64,000 nt of DNA. Source: Candidatus Hermodarchaeota archaeon (lineage in GTDB: Archaea; Asgardarchaeota; Hermodarchaeia; Hermodarchaeales; Hermodarchaeaceae). This document shows, one piece after another, positions 27,373-36,339 of the stretch (position 1 is its first letter; each line of letters starts with the position of its first letter). Location of the stretch: positions 1-64,000 of the forward strand of contig JAEOTO010000033.1 of assembly GCA_016839805.1 (NCBI GenBank). The letters are read 5' to 3'. The notes beneath the pieces were generated by a model. The model was not told where the DNA came from. It did no database searches and saw nothing but the letters and a program-made list of their open reading frames with translations. Both the position numbers and the translations under genes were made by a program.

Positions 27373-28126
27373 TGATTTCTTGTTGACTACGCCAACTACG
27401 AACTCCACACATAAACAGGCTGTAAGTACCGCCTTTGGAGCACTTGCTCCATTTTATGACGCATGGTATCAAACTCCCTTAGGCAAATATGTTTGGACAG
27501 TAGAATCTGCAGCCATAAAGGCCCTGCTTCCTGACCAACTGCAAGGTGTAATTTTTGATATTGGCATAGGAACTGGGATGTCACTGACTCTACTTTCATC
27601 AGAATCTGGTCAAATTGTTGGAATTGATATTGCCTGGGAAATGTTGGATGTCGCTTATCAAAAAAGTCACAACATAACTAGAGTGCATCTTGTTCTTGCT
27701 GATTGCGAAAAATTACCTTTCCGAGAAGAGGTTGCTGATTTTGTATTTAGCATGACTGTTCTGGAGTTTGTTTCCAACCCCGATCAATTCCTACAAGAAA
27801 TTTGCAAGTCTCTCAATCCAAATGGGTGGCTGCTTCTTGGAGTTTTATCTTCTACTAATCTCTGGGCGGCAGAACGTCGAATTCGATGCTTCGTTAAACC
27901 CGATGTGTTTCGTTTTGCACGGTTTCCCAGTCCCTGGCAAGTAACGCGTGCACTTTTCCGAAATGGATTTATCCAGATTCAATATCGAGGTGCCGTTTAT
28001 GCCCCTAGCTTCACTCCCTCACGGCTTTTAGCAAGTTGTGCAATAATTGAAAAAAAACTGAGTCACCGGTGGCTATGGCGTGCTCTAGGAGCGTTTCTGG
28101 TGATACGTGCACAAAGAACCAAATAA
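27365..28126 (+). CDS. class I SAM-dependent methyltransferase
   Basis: The 253-residue protein has the Rossmann motifs of Methyltransf_11 enzymes: VIFDIGIGTGMSLTLL as motif I, IVGIDIAWEMLDVA for the acidic loop, LADCEKLPFREEVADFVFS, and VLEFVSNPDQFLQEI after motif IV. The SAM-binding core occupies about residues 40-165; the C-terminal part is lid-like. The start overlaps the ThiN gene by eight bases, implying one transcript. The substrate cannot be read from the sequence; a role tied to thiamine or cofactor metabolism is only suggested by context. Confidence 0.85.
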   Translation: MSDDFLLTTPTTNSTHKQAVSTAFGALAPFYDAWYQTPLGKYVWTVESAAIKALLPDQLQGVIFDIGIGTGMSLTLLSSESGQIVGIDIAWEMLDVAYQKSHNITRVHLVLADCEKLPFREEVADFVFSMTVLEFVSNPDQFLQEICKSLNPNGWLLLGVLSSTNLWAAERRIRCFVKPDVFRFARFPSPWQVTRALFRNGFIQIQYRGAVYAPSFTPSRLLASCAIIEKKLSHRWLWRALGAFLVIRAQRTK

Positions 28127-28128
28127 CC

Positions 28129-29115
28129 TTACGAAATTTTTGATGTAAATCTTTGATATGGATCTGTACCAGGTTCTAATGGCTTTGACTGATCTGGATA
28201 TTCAATTATAATTCGTTTTTTCCGCGTAAATGTTCCAATGATATCTGATTTCCTACCTGATTCCTTAATCTCTTTGATAAGTTCATCTGCAGATTCGGGT
28301 TTGGCAATGATAAGAAAACTTCCGAAGGAAGAACAATAGAGAGGATCCCAATTCAAATAATTAAAGAGTCGAATACCCAACTCATCCCAAGGAACATTCT
28401 CATACTGAAGCGTGATTCCACGCCCCGTGGTCGCGAATAGCTCCATTAGTGCCAATCCAAGTCCTCCTTCCGCTAAATCATGCATCAATAATATTTGCTC
28501 TTGGGGGAGAGATTGTACTATGGGCACCACAGAAAATACGGATAGATCTTTGGCTATCAATTCTCGTTGTGAGCGGGGAAGAATCGAATCGATGTGTGAG
28601 GGTTCAACATTTGCAACAAACCAAAGTGTTTCTCGCCCAATTGGACCAACAGCGATAATAACATCACCTGGCGAAATTTTAGGTAATTGGCGAGGTTCAC
28701 CGGGTAACATACCAAAACACGTAGTGGCTATGAATGGTACTTGCAGGCCATCATAACCTCCGGTGTGTCCACCAATGATTTGTAGATTAAGCTGTTCTGC
28801 TTCTTGACCGAGTTGTTTCAAAGTATCGGTAAGCCAGGTCTCTTCCGTATTTGGCGGATAGTAAATTCCCAAAGCAAGATACTGAGGTGTTGCCCCAGCC
28901 ATAGCCACATCAGTTGCAGAATAGTGTACGGCGAAGAATCCATAGAATTGATGTGGAATACCTATAACTGGGTCAGTAGAAACGACTAAGTTACCATGAA
29001 CCATAGTGGAACCATAGTCTAAGGTTACTGTTCCAGGGTCTTGAACACGAGGTAAAAGAGGAAAAACAAGACGTTTAAGTTCAGCTAAATTGAGTTTTCC
29101 TTTAGGAAGAGACAT
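28129..29115 (-). CDS. PurM/HypE/SelD-like ATP-binding protein
   Basis: The protein follows the AIR synthase-related fold, with VTLDYGSTMVHGNLVVSTDP (N-terminal nucleotide phosphate site), YSATDVAMAGATPQYLAL, GGHTGGYDG and later LMHDLAEGGLGLALMEL in the C-terminal domain. It is about as long as HypE or PurM, but lacks HypE's C-terminal Cys tail. A longer frame begins at 29163. A TTATAA box and an AGGGG site between there and 29115 make ATG 29115 the better start. It may phosphorylate or activate a small substrate or carry a metal; no Hyp genes are nearby. The substrate is unknown. Confidence 0.7.
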   Translation of the reverse strand: MSLPKGKLNLAELKRLVFPLLPRVQDPGTVTLDYGSTMVHGNLVVSTDPVIGIPHQFYGFFAVHYSATDVAMAGATPQYLALGIYYPPNTEETWLTDTLKQLGQEAEQLNLQIIGGHTGGYDGLQVPFIATTCFGMLPGEPRQLPKISPGDVIIAVGPIGRETLWFVANVEPSHIDSILPRSQRELIAKDLSVFSVVPIVQSLPQEQILLMHDLAEGGLGLALMELFATTGRGITLQYENVPWDELGIRLFNYLNWDPLYCSSFGSFLIIAKPESADELIKEIKESGRKSDIIGTFTRKKRIIIEYPDQSKPLEPGTDPYQRFTSKIS

Positions 29116-29184
29116 TACAAGGCAACCCCTAGAGGAACAACACGTTTTCTTGTTATAATGCATGCGGTTGCAATGAGTGAGTTG

Positions 29185-30138
29185 CTACAATCCATTTTCC
29201 AGTTTTTTCCGTCTCTGGAGCCGTGGTTCTAGAGCAATCAAAAGTGTTGCTAGGAGAATAAGTCCCGCGCCAATAGCTTGCCAAAAAACAACAGGTTGTG
29301 CCATGAAGAAGATGCCAAATATAACTGCACTAATTGGATCAAGTAAAAGAATGATGGAGGCGGCTGAGGCATCGATTTGTTCAACACCAATATTTGTTAG
29401 CGTATAGGGAATTGCGGTTCCAATTAGTGCAAAACCCAGTAGGAGGAGCCACGCTACCGGATGAATGATGAGTTGAAAGCCAATGATTCTAGGATCAGTA
29501 ATGAAAAAACTTAGAATGACTATGACAGGTCCTATCCATAACATTGCAAAGAAGTACCCCCAAAATGTCGTGACAATCGGTCGATAACCTTCATGACCAC
29601 CCCATTTCCGTCCTAGTACCACATAACAGGCTGCAAAAATTGCATTTGATATTGCCAAGATGATACCTGCTAAAGGAATGGGAGCTAAATAGGGAGTTAG
29701 GGGTAGCGAGACTATCACTGCCCCAGCAATCGATAAAGGGACGGCGACAAGTCGAATTGTCGTAAATTGCTCTTTCAAGAAGATACGACTCAGAATGAGC
29801 GTGATTGCAGGATAGAGGTAAGTAAGCGAAACAGCCACAATGACAGGCGTCCCAATTGCTATTGCTGTGATGTAAACGATGATAGAGAGTGCGATGCCAA
29901 TTAACCCATAAATAATGAAGTGACTAAGGTGCTCTCGTTTTATCATGACTGTCCGATACGAATAAGCTACACCCAGGGCAATGAGGAGGTAAAGTACCGT
30001 AAAGATAGCGCGGAAAAGTGATTGCTGTAATGATGGAACACCCATAAGACTAAGATAAAAAGTAAAGACGGGGATGGTTCCAAAACAGACTGCTGCAATA
30101 ATTAAACTCAAATGATTCAGGACCCGTGATTTACTCAT
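29185..30138 (-). CDS. EamA/DMT-family transporter
   Basis: The 317-residue protein has ten hydrophobic segments in two five-helix halves, the hallmark of the drug/metabolite transporter superfamily. The first half includes FGTIPVFTFYL and SLTYLYPAITLILSRIFLKEQ. The second has FALIGTAIPYTLTNIGVEQ and ILLLDPISAVIFGIFFM, the EamA repeat. The last residues are basic, consistent with the cytoplasm. It lies between a PurM-like gene and the Kor operon on the same strand. The substrate, possibly an amino acid or nucleobase-like molecule, is unknown. Confidence 0.85.
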   Translation of the reverse strand: MSKSRVLNHLSLIIAAVCFGTIPVFTFYLSLMGVPSLQQSLFRAIFTVLYLLIALGVAYSYRTVMIKREHLSHFIIYGLIGIALSIIVYITAIAIGTPVIVAVSLTYLYPAITLILSRIFLKEQFTTIRLVAVPLSIAGAVIVSLPLTPYLAPIPLAGIILAISNAIFAACYVVLGRKWGGHEGYRPIVTTFWGYFFAMLWIGPVIVILSFFITDPRIIGFQLIIHPVAWLLLLGFALIGTAIPYTLTNIGVEQIDASAASIILLLDPISAVIFGIFFMAQPVVFWQAIGAGLILLATLLIALEPRLQRRKKLENGL

Positions 30139-30191
30139 CCCAAATCGCCTTTTCGTGCAACTTGTCAGTCAGCATTTTGTTGGTCTTTAGC

Positions 30192-30767
30192 TCAAAACTC
30201 TAGAGGGCTTATGGAGGTAGCACCGCTTTTTAATGCTTGTAAATTCGTTGTCTTGAATCGACGGAGTTTACCATCTTTTGTTACCGTATCCCGAAGCAAC
30301 TTAAGGTCGACGCGGTCGTCAACGGCAGCAAGAGCCCCAAGCGAAGCTATCCCAATATAGCGGACATGACCTAGTTCTTCAGCGATTCTTCGAATCCGAA
30401 CTTGATAGATTTTCATCTTGTTTTGGTCTGGAAGATCTGCTAGCCCCAGTTGAACAGCTGGTTCACCTAGAATATCAGCTTCGAGTATGAGTAGCTCACT
30501 ACTCAAATCTGGACTGATTGCACAACACTTCTTGAAAGCTGGGGTTGATAACGCTATGAGGACATTGGGTTTATGGAAGTTTAATTCATAGATAGGGTCA
30601 GAAGATATGGTAAGATCTGCTGTACAAGCACCTCCACGAGCCGCAGCACCATGTGATTCAGTTTGAAGTACGTGGAACCCTTTCTTTGTAAAACTAAGCC
30701 CTAATATTCTGCTAGCAGTAACTACACCATAGCCTCCATACCCTGCAAAGCGGAGTGTCAAATGCAT
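30192..30767 (-). CDS. korC: 2-oxoacid:ferredoxin oxidoreductase gamma subunit
   Basis: The 191-residue protein has the gamma-subunit pattern: FAGYGGYGVVTASRILGLSF at the start, LQTESHGAAARGGACTADLTIS, then LIALSTPAFKKC. It is the small partner of the TPP-dependent 2-oxoacid oxidoreductase. Its gene follows the beta subunit directly with no gap, so the four Kor genes form one unit in the order ferredoxin, alpha, beta, gamma. The specific oxoacid is inferred as 2-oxoglutarate from gene order and alpha-subunit sequence, but pyruvate or another cannot be ruled out. Confidence 0.88.
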   Translation of the reverse strand: MHLTLRFAGYGGYGVVTASRILGLSFTKKGFHVLQTESHGAAARGGACTADLTISSDPIYELNFHKPNVLIALSTPAFKKCCAISPDLSSELLILEADILGEPAVQLGLADLPDQNKMKIYQVRIRRIAEELGHVRYIGIASLGALAAVDDRVDLKLLRDTVTKDGKLRRFKTTNLQALKSGATSISPLEF

Positions 30768-31670
30768 TTACGCATCACCTTTGTTATTCCAAAGCTCTTG
30801 AAGGTAATCAATTAGTGTGGGACGCTTTTCTTGTTTGAAGACCCCGAGATCAATGGGTTTTTCCTGCAAGGTTATTTGATATCTTGGATGCCCGTTTGTT
30901 ACTCCAGTTTTTTTCCCTTTCAAAGCCTTCAACATCCATGCACCAGGTTGACGTCGAAATTGTTCCTGTTCTTCGGGAGTAAGACCGGTTTGGAATTCAG
31001 TTAGAAACTGTGCGGCATAGGTTGGACATTGTGAAATAATTTCGATGAAAGAAAAGCCTGGATGGATCATGGCTTCCTTAAGAGTGGCAACAATTTCATT
31101 GACATAATAGGTTGTCCAACGGGCGACATAACTGGCTCCAGCTCCCAGCATTAGTTGTGATAGATCAAAGGGAGTTTCAGGGTGTTTAGGATAGGTTGAA
31201 GTTTGGACATGAAGAGGGGTAGTAGGAGCTGATTGACCACCAGTCATTCCATAATTGAGATTATTTACCAAGATGACAGTCATCGGGATATTACGTCGGG
31301 CCGCGTGGATGAGGTGATTGCCCCCAATGGCTGCCCCATCCCCGTCTCCAGTAAAGACAGTGACCTGCAATTTGGGATTCATGATTTTTGCTCCAGTGGC
31401 AAAAGCAATTGCACGGCCATGTGTAGTATGGAGGGTGTCACCCTTAAAATGCGGACTGGGAATCCATGCTGAACAACCAATCCCTGATACACTGAGTATG
31501 TTTTGGTGTTGTAATTGTTTATCTTTGATGAGGTCATCGACAGCTCTTACAAAACAGTTCAGAATTGTGCCATTCCCACAACCTGCACAAAAGGCAGTCG
31601 GTAAATTCCGCAGATATCGTTCACGATAATACTCCTGAGGTTTTCCTAAGTTGTTTTCAGATTTATTCAA
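30768..31670 (-). CDS. korB: 2-oxoacid:ferredoxin oxidoreductase beta subunit
   Basis: The 300-residue protein is the TPP-binding subunit. Near its N-terminus FCAGCGNGTIL gives a conserved Cys motif. Residues about 105-140 hold the thiamine-pyrophosphate motif GDGDGAAIGGNHLIHAARRN, then LVNNLNYGMTGGQ. The family oxidises 2-oxoacids with CoA to acyl-CoA, CO2 and reduced ferredoxin. Its start overlaps the end of the alpha gene by four bases, implying translational coupling. The alpha subunit is on one side and gamma on the other. Confidence 0.92.
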   Translation of the reverse strand: MNKSENNLGKPQEYYRERYLRNLPTAFCAGCGNGTILNCFVRAVDDLIKDKQLQHQNILSVSGIGCSAWIPSPHFKGDTLHTTHGRAIAFATGAKIMNPKLQVTVFTGDGDGAAIGGNHLIHAARRNIPMTVILVNNLNYGMTGGQSAPTTPLHVQTSTYPKHPETPFDLSQLMLGAGASYVARWTTYYVNEIVATLKEAMIHPGFSFIEIISQCPTYAAQFLTEFQTGLTPEEQEQFRRQPGAWMLKALKGKKTGVTNGHPRYQITLQEKPIDLGVFKQEKRPTLIDYLQELWNNKGDA

Positions 31671-32803
31671 GCTGCATCAGCCTCCATTACTGCTTTCAGG
31701 ATTTCCTTGGCATCGTGTACTTCTCCTGCCACCTTTGGGATACTTATGACATCAGCTTGGCAGGCAATTCGAGCGACCTCATGAACCATCATGCCCATAT
31801 TCATCTCCACAACAAAGATTCGCTGAATATCCTTCAATAACGCTCTTAGATGCGCTTCAGGAAACGGCCACAATGTTTTCAATCGGACAAATCCGACATT
31901 CACACCATTCTTTTGAGCAGTTTGAACCGCATGATAAGCCGGACGAGCAGCAGCCCCAAAGCTTACCACAATTGATTCAGCAGAATCAAGATAACTAACC
32001 TCAAGATCCAATTTTTCTTCATATAGAGCCTGACCTGCCTGTTGGCTCTTTTTAAAAATCCATTCAATCGTTGCACGATGAAAGGTAGGAGTGTAATCAC
32101 GAACGCCATTCGGACGGTGTGCGGATCCCGTAACTAGGAGATTGTGTCCATCGCCAAATCGAGGCATTTCGTACCTCAAGAAGATTTCCTCAGGGCGAGG
32201 ATGAGATTTGGTAAATCGCTTTCGATTAAGAACAGGAAATGCACCGGGTTTTGGAATTGTTAGGGGTTCACGCATGTAACAAATCTCACCATCTGCCATG
32301 ACCAAAGTCGGTGTCCGAAACTTCTCAGCGTAGTTGAAAGCGTGAATTGTGAAATCAAACATCTCTTGAACAGACCACGGGCTGAAAGCAATAGGCGCAA
32401 TATCACCGTGAGTGCCATATCGAGCTTGCATGACATCTTGTTGTCCTGGCATTGTAGCCTGACCTGTGCTTGGTCCAGATCGCTGAGCATCAACTACCAC
32501 AACAGGAGTTTCTGTAAGATACGCATATCCTAGATTTTCTTGCATAAGGCTGAATCCTGGACCTGAAGTGGCAGTCATCGTTTTCCCACCAGACCAAGAT
32601 GCTCCTATGATTGCAGCCATCGATGCGAGTTCATCTTCCATTTGTACAAAATAACCCTTAACCTGTGGAAGCCGTAGCGCCATTTGTTCAACTATACTTG
32701 TTGCGGGTGTAATCGGATATCCAGCAAAAAATCGACAGCCAGCATAGATGGCGCCTTCAGCACAAGCAACCCCTCCGTCAACAAAATATAATCCAGCCTT
32801 CAT
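31667..32803 (-). CDS. korA: 2-oxoacid:ferredoxin oxidoreductase alpha subunit
   Basis: The 378-residue protein has the alpha-subunit fold: GYPITPATSIVEQMALRLP at residues 30-48, MEDELASMAAIIGASWSG, then TSGPGFSLMQENLGYAYLTE and RSGPSTGQATMPGQQDVMQA, then RYGTHGD, a pattern I associate with the 2-oxoglutarate branch. Its ATG overlaps the stop of the ferredoxin subunit gene in an ATGA arrangement, and its own stop overlaps the beta start. The complex supplies reduced ferredoxin and acyl-CoA in anaerobic metabolism. Confidence 0.92.
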   Translation of the reverse strand: MKAGLYFVDGGVACAEGAIYAGCRFFAGYPITPATSIVEQMALRLPQVKGYFVQMEDELASMAAIIGASWSGGKTMTATSGPGFSLMQENLGYAYLTETPVVVVDAQRSGPSTGQATMPGQQDVMQARYGTHGDIAPIAFSPWSVQEMFDFTIHAFNYAEKFRTPTLVMADGEICYMREPLTIPKPGAFPVLNRKRFTKSHPRPEEIFLRYEMPRFGDGHNLLVTGSAHRPNGVRDYTPTFHRATIEWIFKKSQQAGQALYEEKLDLEVSYLDSAESIVVSFGAAARPAYHAVQTAQKNGVNVGFVRLKTLWPFPEAHLRALLKDIQRIFVVEMNMGMMVHEVARIACQADVISIPKVAGEVHDAKEILKAVMEADAA

Positions 32804-33048
32804 TCATCTTCCACCTCAACCATAATTGCGGCATCCGGACATCGTTTCTCACATAATCGGCACGCCACACCCTTCTTTCCACGAACTAGCATGCATTTCG
32901 TATCGCCACCTTCACAAAGATGTGGACTATGACCTCCCCACGGCGTTGGAGTATCCTCTTCCAACACCTTCGCCGGGCAAAAGAGAATACATATACCACA
33001 GCCTTTGCAAAGGGTTTTGTCAACACTGAGTTTAATGCTCCGTGGAAT
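32800..33048 (-). CDS. korD: ferredoxin subunit of the Kor complex, start codon unusual
   Basis: This frame is missing from lists that need ATG, GTG or TTG. The 82 residues hold a clean first [4Fe-4S] site, CKGCGICILFCP, and a second with CRLCEKRCPD. The second lacks the Cys expected three residues before CRLC; an upstream Cys in TKCML may replace it. An in-frame stop lies just upstream and no standard start follows. ATT at 33048 sits seven bases after a strong GAGGAGGA site. Alternatively one extra A in the run after the ATG at 33056 has shifted the frame; removing it would give MKIPRSIK. Its stop overlaps the alpha start. Confidence 0.75.
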   Translation of the reverse strand: MPRSIKLSVDKTLCKGCGICILFCPAKVLEEDTPTPWGGHSPHLCEGGDTKCMLVRGKKGVACRLCEKRCPDAAIMVEVEDE

Positions 33049-33145
33049 TCTTCATTCCTCCTCAGTTCACGTAGGTCTGATTCGCGTCGATGAATTTGTA
33101 TGATTACCTAAAGTTTTATGGAAAGACGATACTGACGTTTCTACC

Positions 33146-34501
33146 ATGTCAGAGCCACAATCCCATCGAATACCACGATGGATTACAGCTGTGTTCATGT
33201 TCGCCATTACTATTGTACTCACCACTTTGACATATTTTATTGATATTGTGGGAGCCATCTACTATTATGTTAGTATTCTCCTCGTGCTTATATTCTGGAT
33301 TTATGTTGATCGGCAGCTTCCTGAAGGGTTAGGGTTTCGATTCGAATCACGATGGTGGTTGCAATTACTCCTTGGCATTCTCCTCACTGGAATTGTTCTT
33401 TGGCTCATCATCTGGCTTGAAGTGCTCTTGGGCTGGATCATACTCATCCCAGTTTTTCTCGACCAGACATTATGGCTTATTACTGGAGCTCTTGCCGTGT
33501 ATGCGACAAATCAGGCAATGGTTGCAGTTGGAGAGGAATTGGTGAGCAGAGGATACATCCAACAAAATCTTGCTACCCGCTTGACGATGCCTTTTACAAT
33601 TCTAATTTCAGCGGTCATGTTTGCTATATTTCATGTCCTAAGTATGGTCTATTATTCGCTTCCACTCGTGTTAGCAATCATCATGTTTAGCAATATCATC
33701 TTAGCCGGTATCTTGTTTGGCATAGCGTTTGCTCGGACACGTAATCTCTGGTTACCCATTGGTCTCCATTTTGGATGGAATATGGTGTTATATCATATTG
33801 TAGGCATTAGGGGATATGGACTATTCCAGTATCAAAGTATTAGCCTGGAGATTTTGACTGGGGGGATTATGGGTCCCGAGGCAGGATTGTTAGGGACAGT
33901 TGCCTTTCTGTTCCTTATTGCGATTGTGTGGATTGGTACGAAAGAATCTGGTGGGCTGCTCTTGCGGATTTTTAATCGAAAACCGCTGCTAATGTTTGCC
34001 TTTGGCTTCTTGGTCATTCTAATACCGGTAATATTAGGACTAGTGCTTGCAGGTCTGTGGTTCTTTCTCATAGTGTGGATTATATATGCGATTTTTTTTC
34101 TTCAGGTTTGGGAAAATCGCATCTTATGTAGCCATTGTCCCTATTACGGCTCGGAGGGTCGAACACTACGGTGTCATGCTAACTATGGGTTATTCAAGCT
34201 TTGGAAATATAATCCAGCTCCCATGAGCCGCTCGGAACAGGTTCAAATGGTGATTGGGGTAGCGATTATGATCGGATTCCCCTTTCCTCTCTTATTTTTA
34301 AGTCAACAATGGGTTTTCCTGATTTTCGCCTCATTTGGAGCTATTGTCCTCGGAGCGATTCTTTTTGATTGGTTATGTGTGCGGTGTGTGAACTTTTCTT
34401 GTCCATTTAACCGAGTACCTAAGGATGAAGTCGATGCCTTCCTGAAGGAGCATCCGGAGATGCGGAAGGCTTGGGAAGAAAAAGGTTACCAAGTTGATTG
34501 A
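33146..34501 (+). CDS. CPBP intramembrane protease fused to a Cys-rich domain
   Basis: The 451-residue protein has about eight N-terminal hydrophobic helices with CPBP/Abi signatures: GEELVSRGYIQQNLATRL (the EExxxR motif), FAIFHVLSMV and WLPIGLHFGWNMV, which give the Glu, Arg, His and Asn of the putative zinc site. In eukaryotes this family includes the CAAX protease Rce1. After two more helices, the C-terminus has a distinct region with CSHCPYYGSEGRTLRCHANYG and later CVRCVNFSCPFNRVPKDEVD, with six or more Cys that could bind metal. This fusion is unusual. It stands alone, divergent from the Kor operon. Confidence 0.75.
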   Translation: MSEPQSHRIPRWITAVFMFAITIVLTTLTYFIDIVGAIYYYVSILLVLIFWIYVDRQLPEGLGFRFESRWWLQLLLGILLTGIVLWLIIWLEVLLGWIILIPVFLDQTLWLITGALAVYATNQAMVAVGEELVSRGYIQQNLATRLTMPFTILISAVMFAIFHVLSMVYYSLPLVLAIIMFSNIILAGILFGIAFARTRNLWLPIGLHFGWNMVLYHIVGIRGYGLFQYQSISLEILTGGIMGPEAGLLGTVAFLFLIAIVWIGTKESGGLLLRIFNRKPLLMFAFGFLVILIPVILGLVLAGLWFFLIVWIIYAIFFLQVWENRILCSHCPYYGSEGRTLRCHANYGLFKLWKYNPAPMSRSEQVQMVIGVAIMIGFPFPLLFLSQQWVFLIFASFGAIVLGAILFDWLCVRCVNFSCPFNRVPKDEVDAFLKEHPEMRKAWEEKGYQVD

Positions 34502-34508
34502 TAGGGTT

Positions 34509-35132
34509 TCAGTCTTTGTGGAATTTCATTGCAAGGGATGTGACGCGTTCTCCGACCAGTTGACTGTTGCGAATAGCAATTTCATCTTTGGGGGTTCCTC
34601 GCCACGTAAATCCTTCACTTTGGAGACCCGTCATCCCTGCCCAAGCCTCCGTTACAGGGTTACCAATACCACCTGTCACAATCATTCCTTGTGCTAAGGC
34701 GTAATTTATAATGGCTCCCGCGGTGGGTTCCTGACCACCATGGCGAAGACCAGCCGCTACAATTATGCCCACAATTTTATCCCGAAGTCGATGGTCTAAC
34801 ATTTTCCGGGTTCGCGAACGATCAATGAGATTTTTTAGTATTCCAGGTACAGTAGCAAAATAGGAAGGACTAGCGAAGATGATGGCATCCGATTCTTCCA
34901 TTTTATCCAAAATTTTTGGTATGTCATCTTTAGCATCTTCAGGACAGGGTTTTTGGCGAACACAATTATCGCAACCCGTACATGGAAGGAGTTCATAATC
35001 AGCTAAGCGAAGTAGTTCAGTGTCAACACCCGCGAAAGCTTTGGCAGCATCTAGAGCTTTGGTCAATAAAAACTCAGAACTTGATTTTTCCTTTTTAGGA
35101 GAACCAGAAATCCCCAACACTTTAATTCCCAT
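34509..35132 (-). CDS. iron-sulfur flavoprotein (FMN reductase-like)
   Basis: The 207 residues start with a flavodoxin-like FMN fold (KVLGISGSPKKEKSSSEFLL). A compact Cys motif follows in LPCTGCDNCVRQKPCPED, which can hold a [4Fe-4S] cluster as in archaeal Isf proteins. Later ASPSYFATVPGILKNLIDRS supplies the FMN ring site, and RHGGQEPTAGAIINYALAQ follows. Such proteins pass electrons between ferredoxin and acceptors including oxygen. It lies tail to tail with the CPBP gene, seven bases away. Confidence 0.88.
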   Translation of the reverse strand: MGIKVLGISGSPKKEKSSSEFLLTKALDAAKAFAGVDTELLRLADYELLPCTGCDNCVRQKPCPEDAKDDIPKILDKMEESDAIIFASPSYFATVPGILKNLIDRSRTRKMLDHRLRDKIVGIIVAAGLRHGGQEPTAGAIINYALAQGMIVTGGIGNPVTEAWAGMTGLQSEGFTWRGTPKDEIAIRNSQLVGERVTSLAMKFHKD

Positions 35133-35229
35133 AATATCGACCTCAGCGATTAGATACTAACTGTTAAGGAGTTCCCCAAATAGGTTTCCGGTTCCACACC
35201 GAATCTAAAAAGATCGGAGACAGACAGCT

Positions 35230-35853
35230 CTAGGTTTTCTTTCGAAGAATTTGTTCAATTCGTCGCAAATCAGCGAGAGTATTCACGTTGGTAAATGTTT
35301 GAAGTTTTTTGTCAAACCGTTGTAAAGCATTAGTGGAAAGGTATATGACACGTCCAACATCATCAATCAGACACTGCATTCGAGGATGGTCAGTTCTTAA
35401 ACATTCAGCTGCCACTTCTTTTGCTGCATCGGTCTCAAAGACAGAGTGCAAAGGTTCAACCCAACCATTAGGCCACCGAGGCACAGCCGCATTATGATTT
35501 TCAACCATACTCCACAGTATCTCGAAATACATTGGATGTATAAGAGGAGAATCGCAGGGTAGAAGTTGTGTGTAAGGATGCCGTGCATGTTGAAACGCTG
35601 TTAATGCACCAACCAAGGAACAACGATACTCAGATTTTATATCTGTAAAGATTTGATTTTCAGGGAAATATTTTGCGAATTCATCGCGATCGGATTTCGA
35701 ATGGACTACTACAAGAATTTGATTCGCATAGGCTTCGCAGGCATCGATGACGTGTAAGAAGAGAGGTTTACCAGCTACAAGTGAGAGTGCCTTAGGCTGT
35801 CGAAATCGGCTACTTTGTCCACCGGCAAGAATTGCAACTGTCACTGGTTGCAC
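35230..35853 (-). CDS. mobA: molybdenum cofactor guanylyltransferase
   Basis: The 207-residue protein has the MobA N-terminal signature ILAGGQSSRFRQPKAL (residues 8-23), where the Gly-rich loop and Lys bind GTP. It then has GALTAFQHARHPYTQLLPCDSPLI, matching the Asp site for Mg. MobA attaches GMP to molybdopterin to give the guanine dinucleotide form. The window holds FwdB and FwdD, which use such a pterin, so these could be its clients. It sits alone after the iron-sulfur flavoprotein. Confidence 0.88.
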   Translation of the reverse strand: MQPVTVAILAGGQSSRFRQPKALSLVAGKPLFLHVIDACEAYANQILVVVHSKSDRDEFAKYFPENQIFTDIKSEYRCSLVGALTAFQHARHPYTQLLPCDSPLIHPMYFEILWSMVENHNAAVPRWPNGWVEPLHSVFETDAAKEVAAECLRTDHPRMQCLIDDVGRVIYLSTNALQRFDKKLQTFTNVNTLADLRRIEQILRKKT

Positions 35854-36339
35854 TATTATTCCTCTCAGAAAGGTACAATATTCAATTAACGCCGCTTCAA
35901 TCCGTTCTCAAACTTAAAGGTACTGATGAGATGAATTATCCGAATGAATAAGAAAGATAATGTATATTGGTGTTGTATATTCACTACGAATTTTATTTTG
36001 ACTTAGAAAAGATATTTAGAAAAAAAATGATTGGAGAAGGAGATGGTCTCCCCTCCAAGTCTATCTCAATATCCTCACATACACCTTTAAGACACGAAAA
36101 TAAGGACTTTAACAGTTTTAAAACAGATTTCAAAGATTAAATGACAATATTTCGAGAATAAAACTGTGAAGATTACCCAAATGACGGAAAAAAGGCAAAA
36201 TAGGCTAACTAAGGCTGTTTTTATCTACAGAAATCTAGAAAATATTAGATTAAAATAGCTCTTCTTGGCATAAAAGTCGCTATAGGCTCAATTGGATTTC
36301 CAGAAGTCGACAGGTGCAATTTACTCATGAGGTTTGACC
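35854..36339. other. AT-rich intergenic region with a small hairpin
   Basis: This 486-base stretch is AT-rich and holds no convincing frame. A hairpin with arms GGAGA and TCTCC (36039-36051) sits in a purine-rich patch, and an ATAAAAG box (36269-36275) is placed to drive the following gene. GAGGT before the ATG at 36340 decides that start. Nothing else stands out. Confidence 0.4.
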
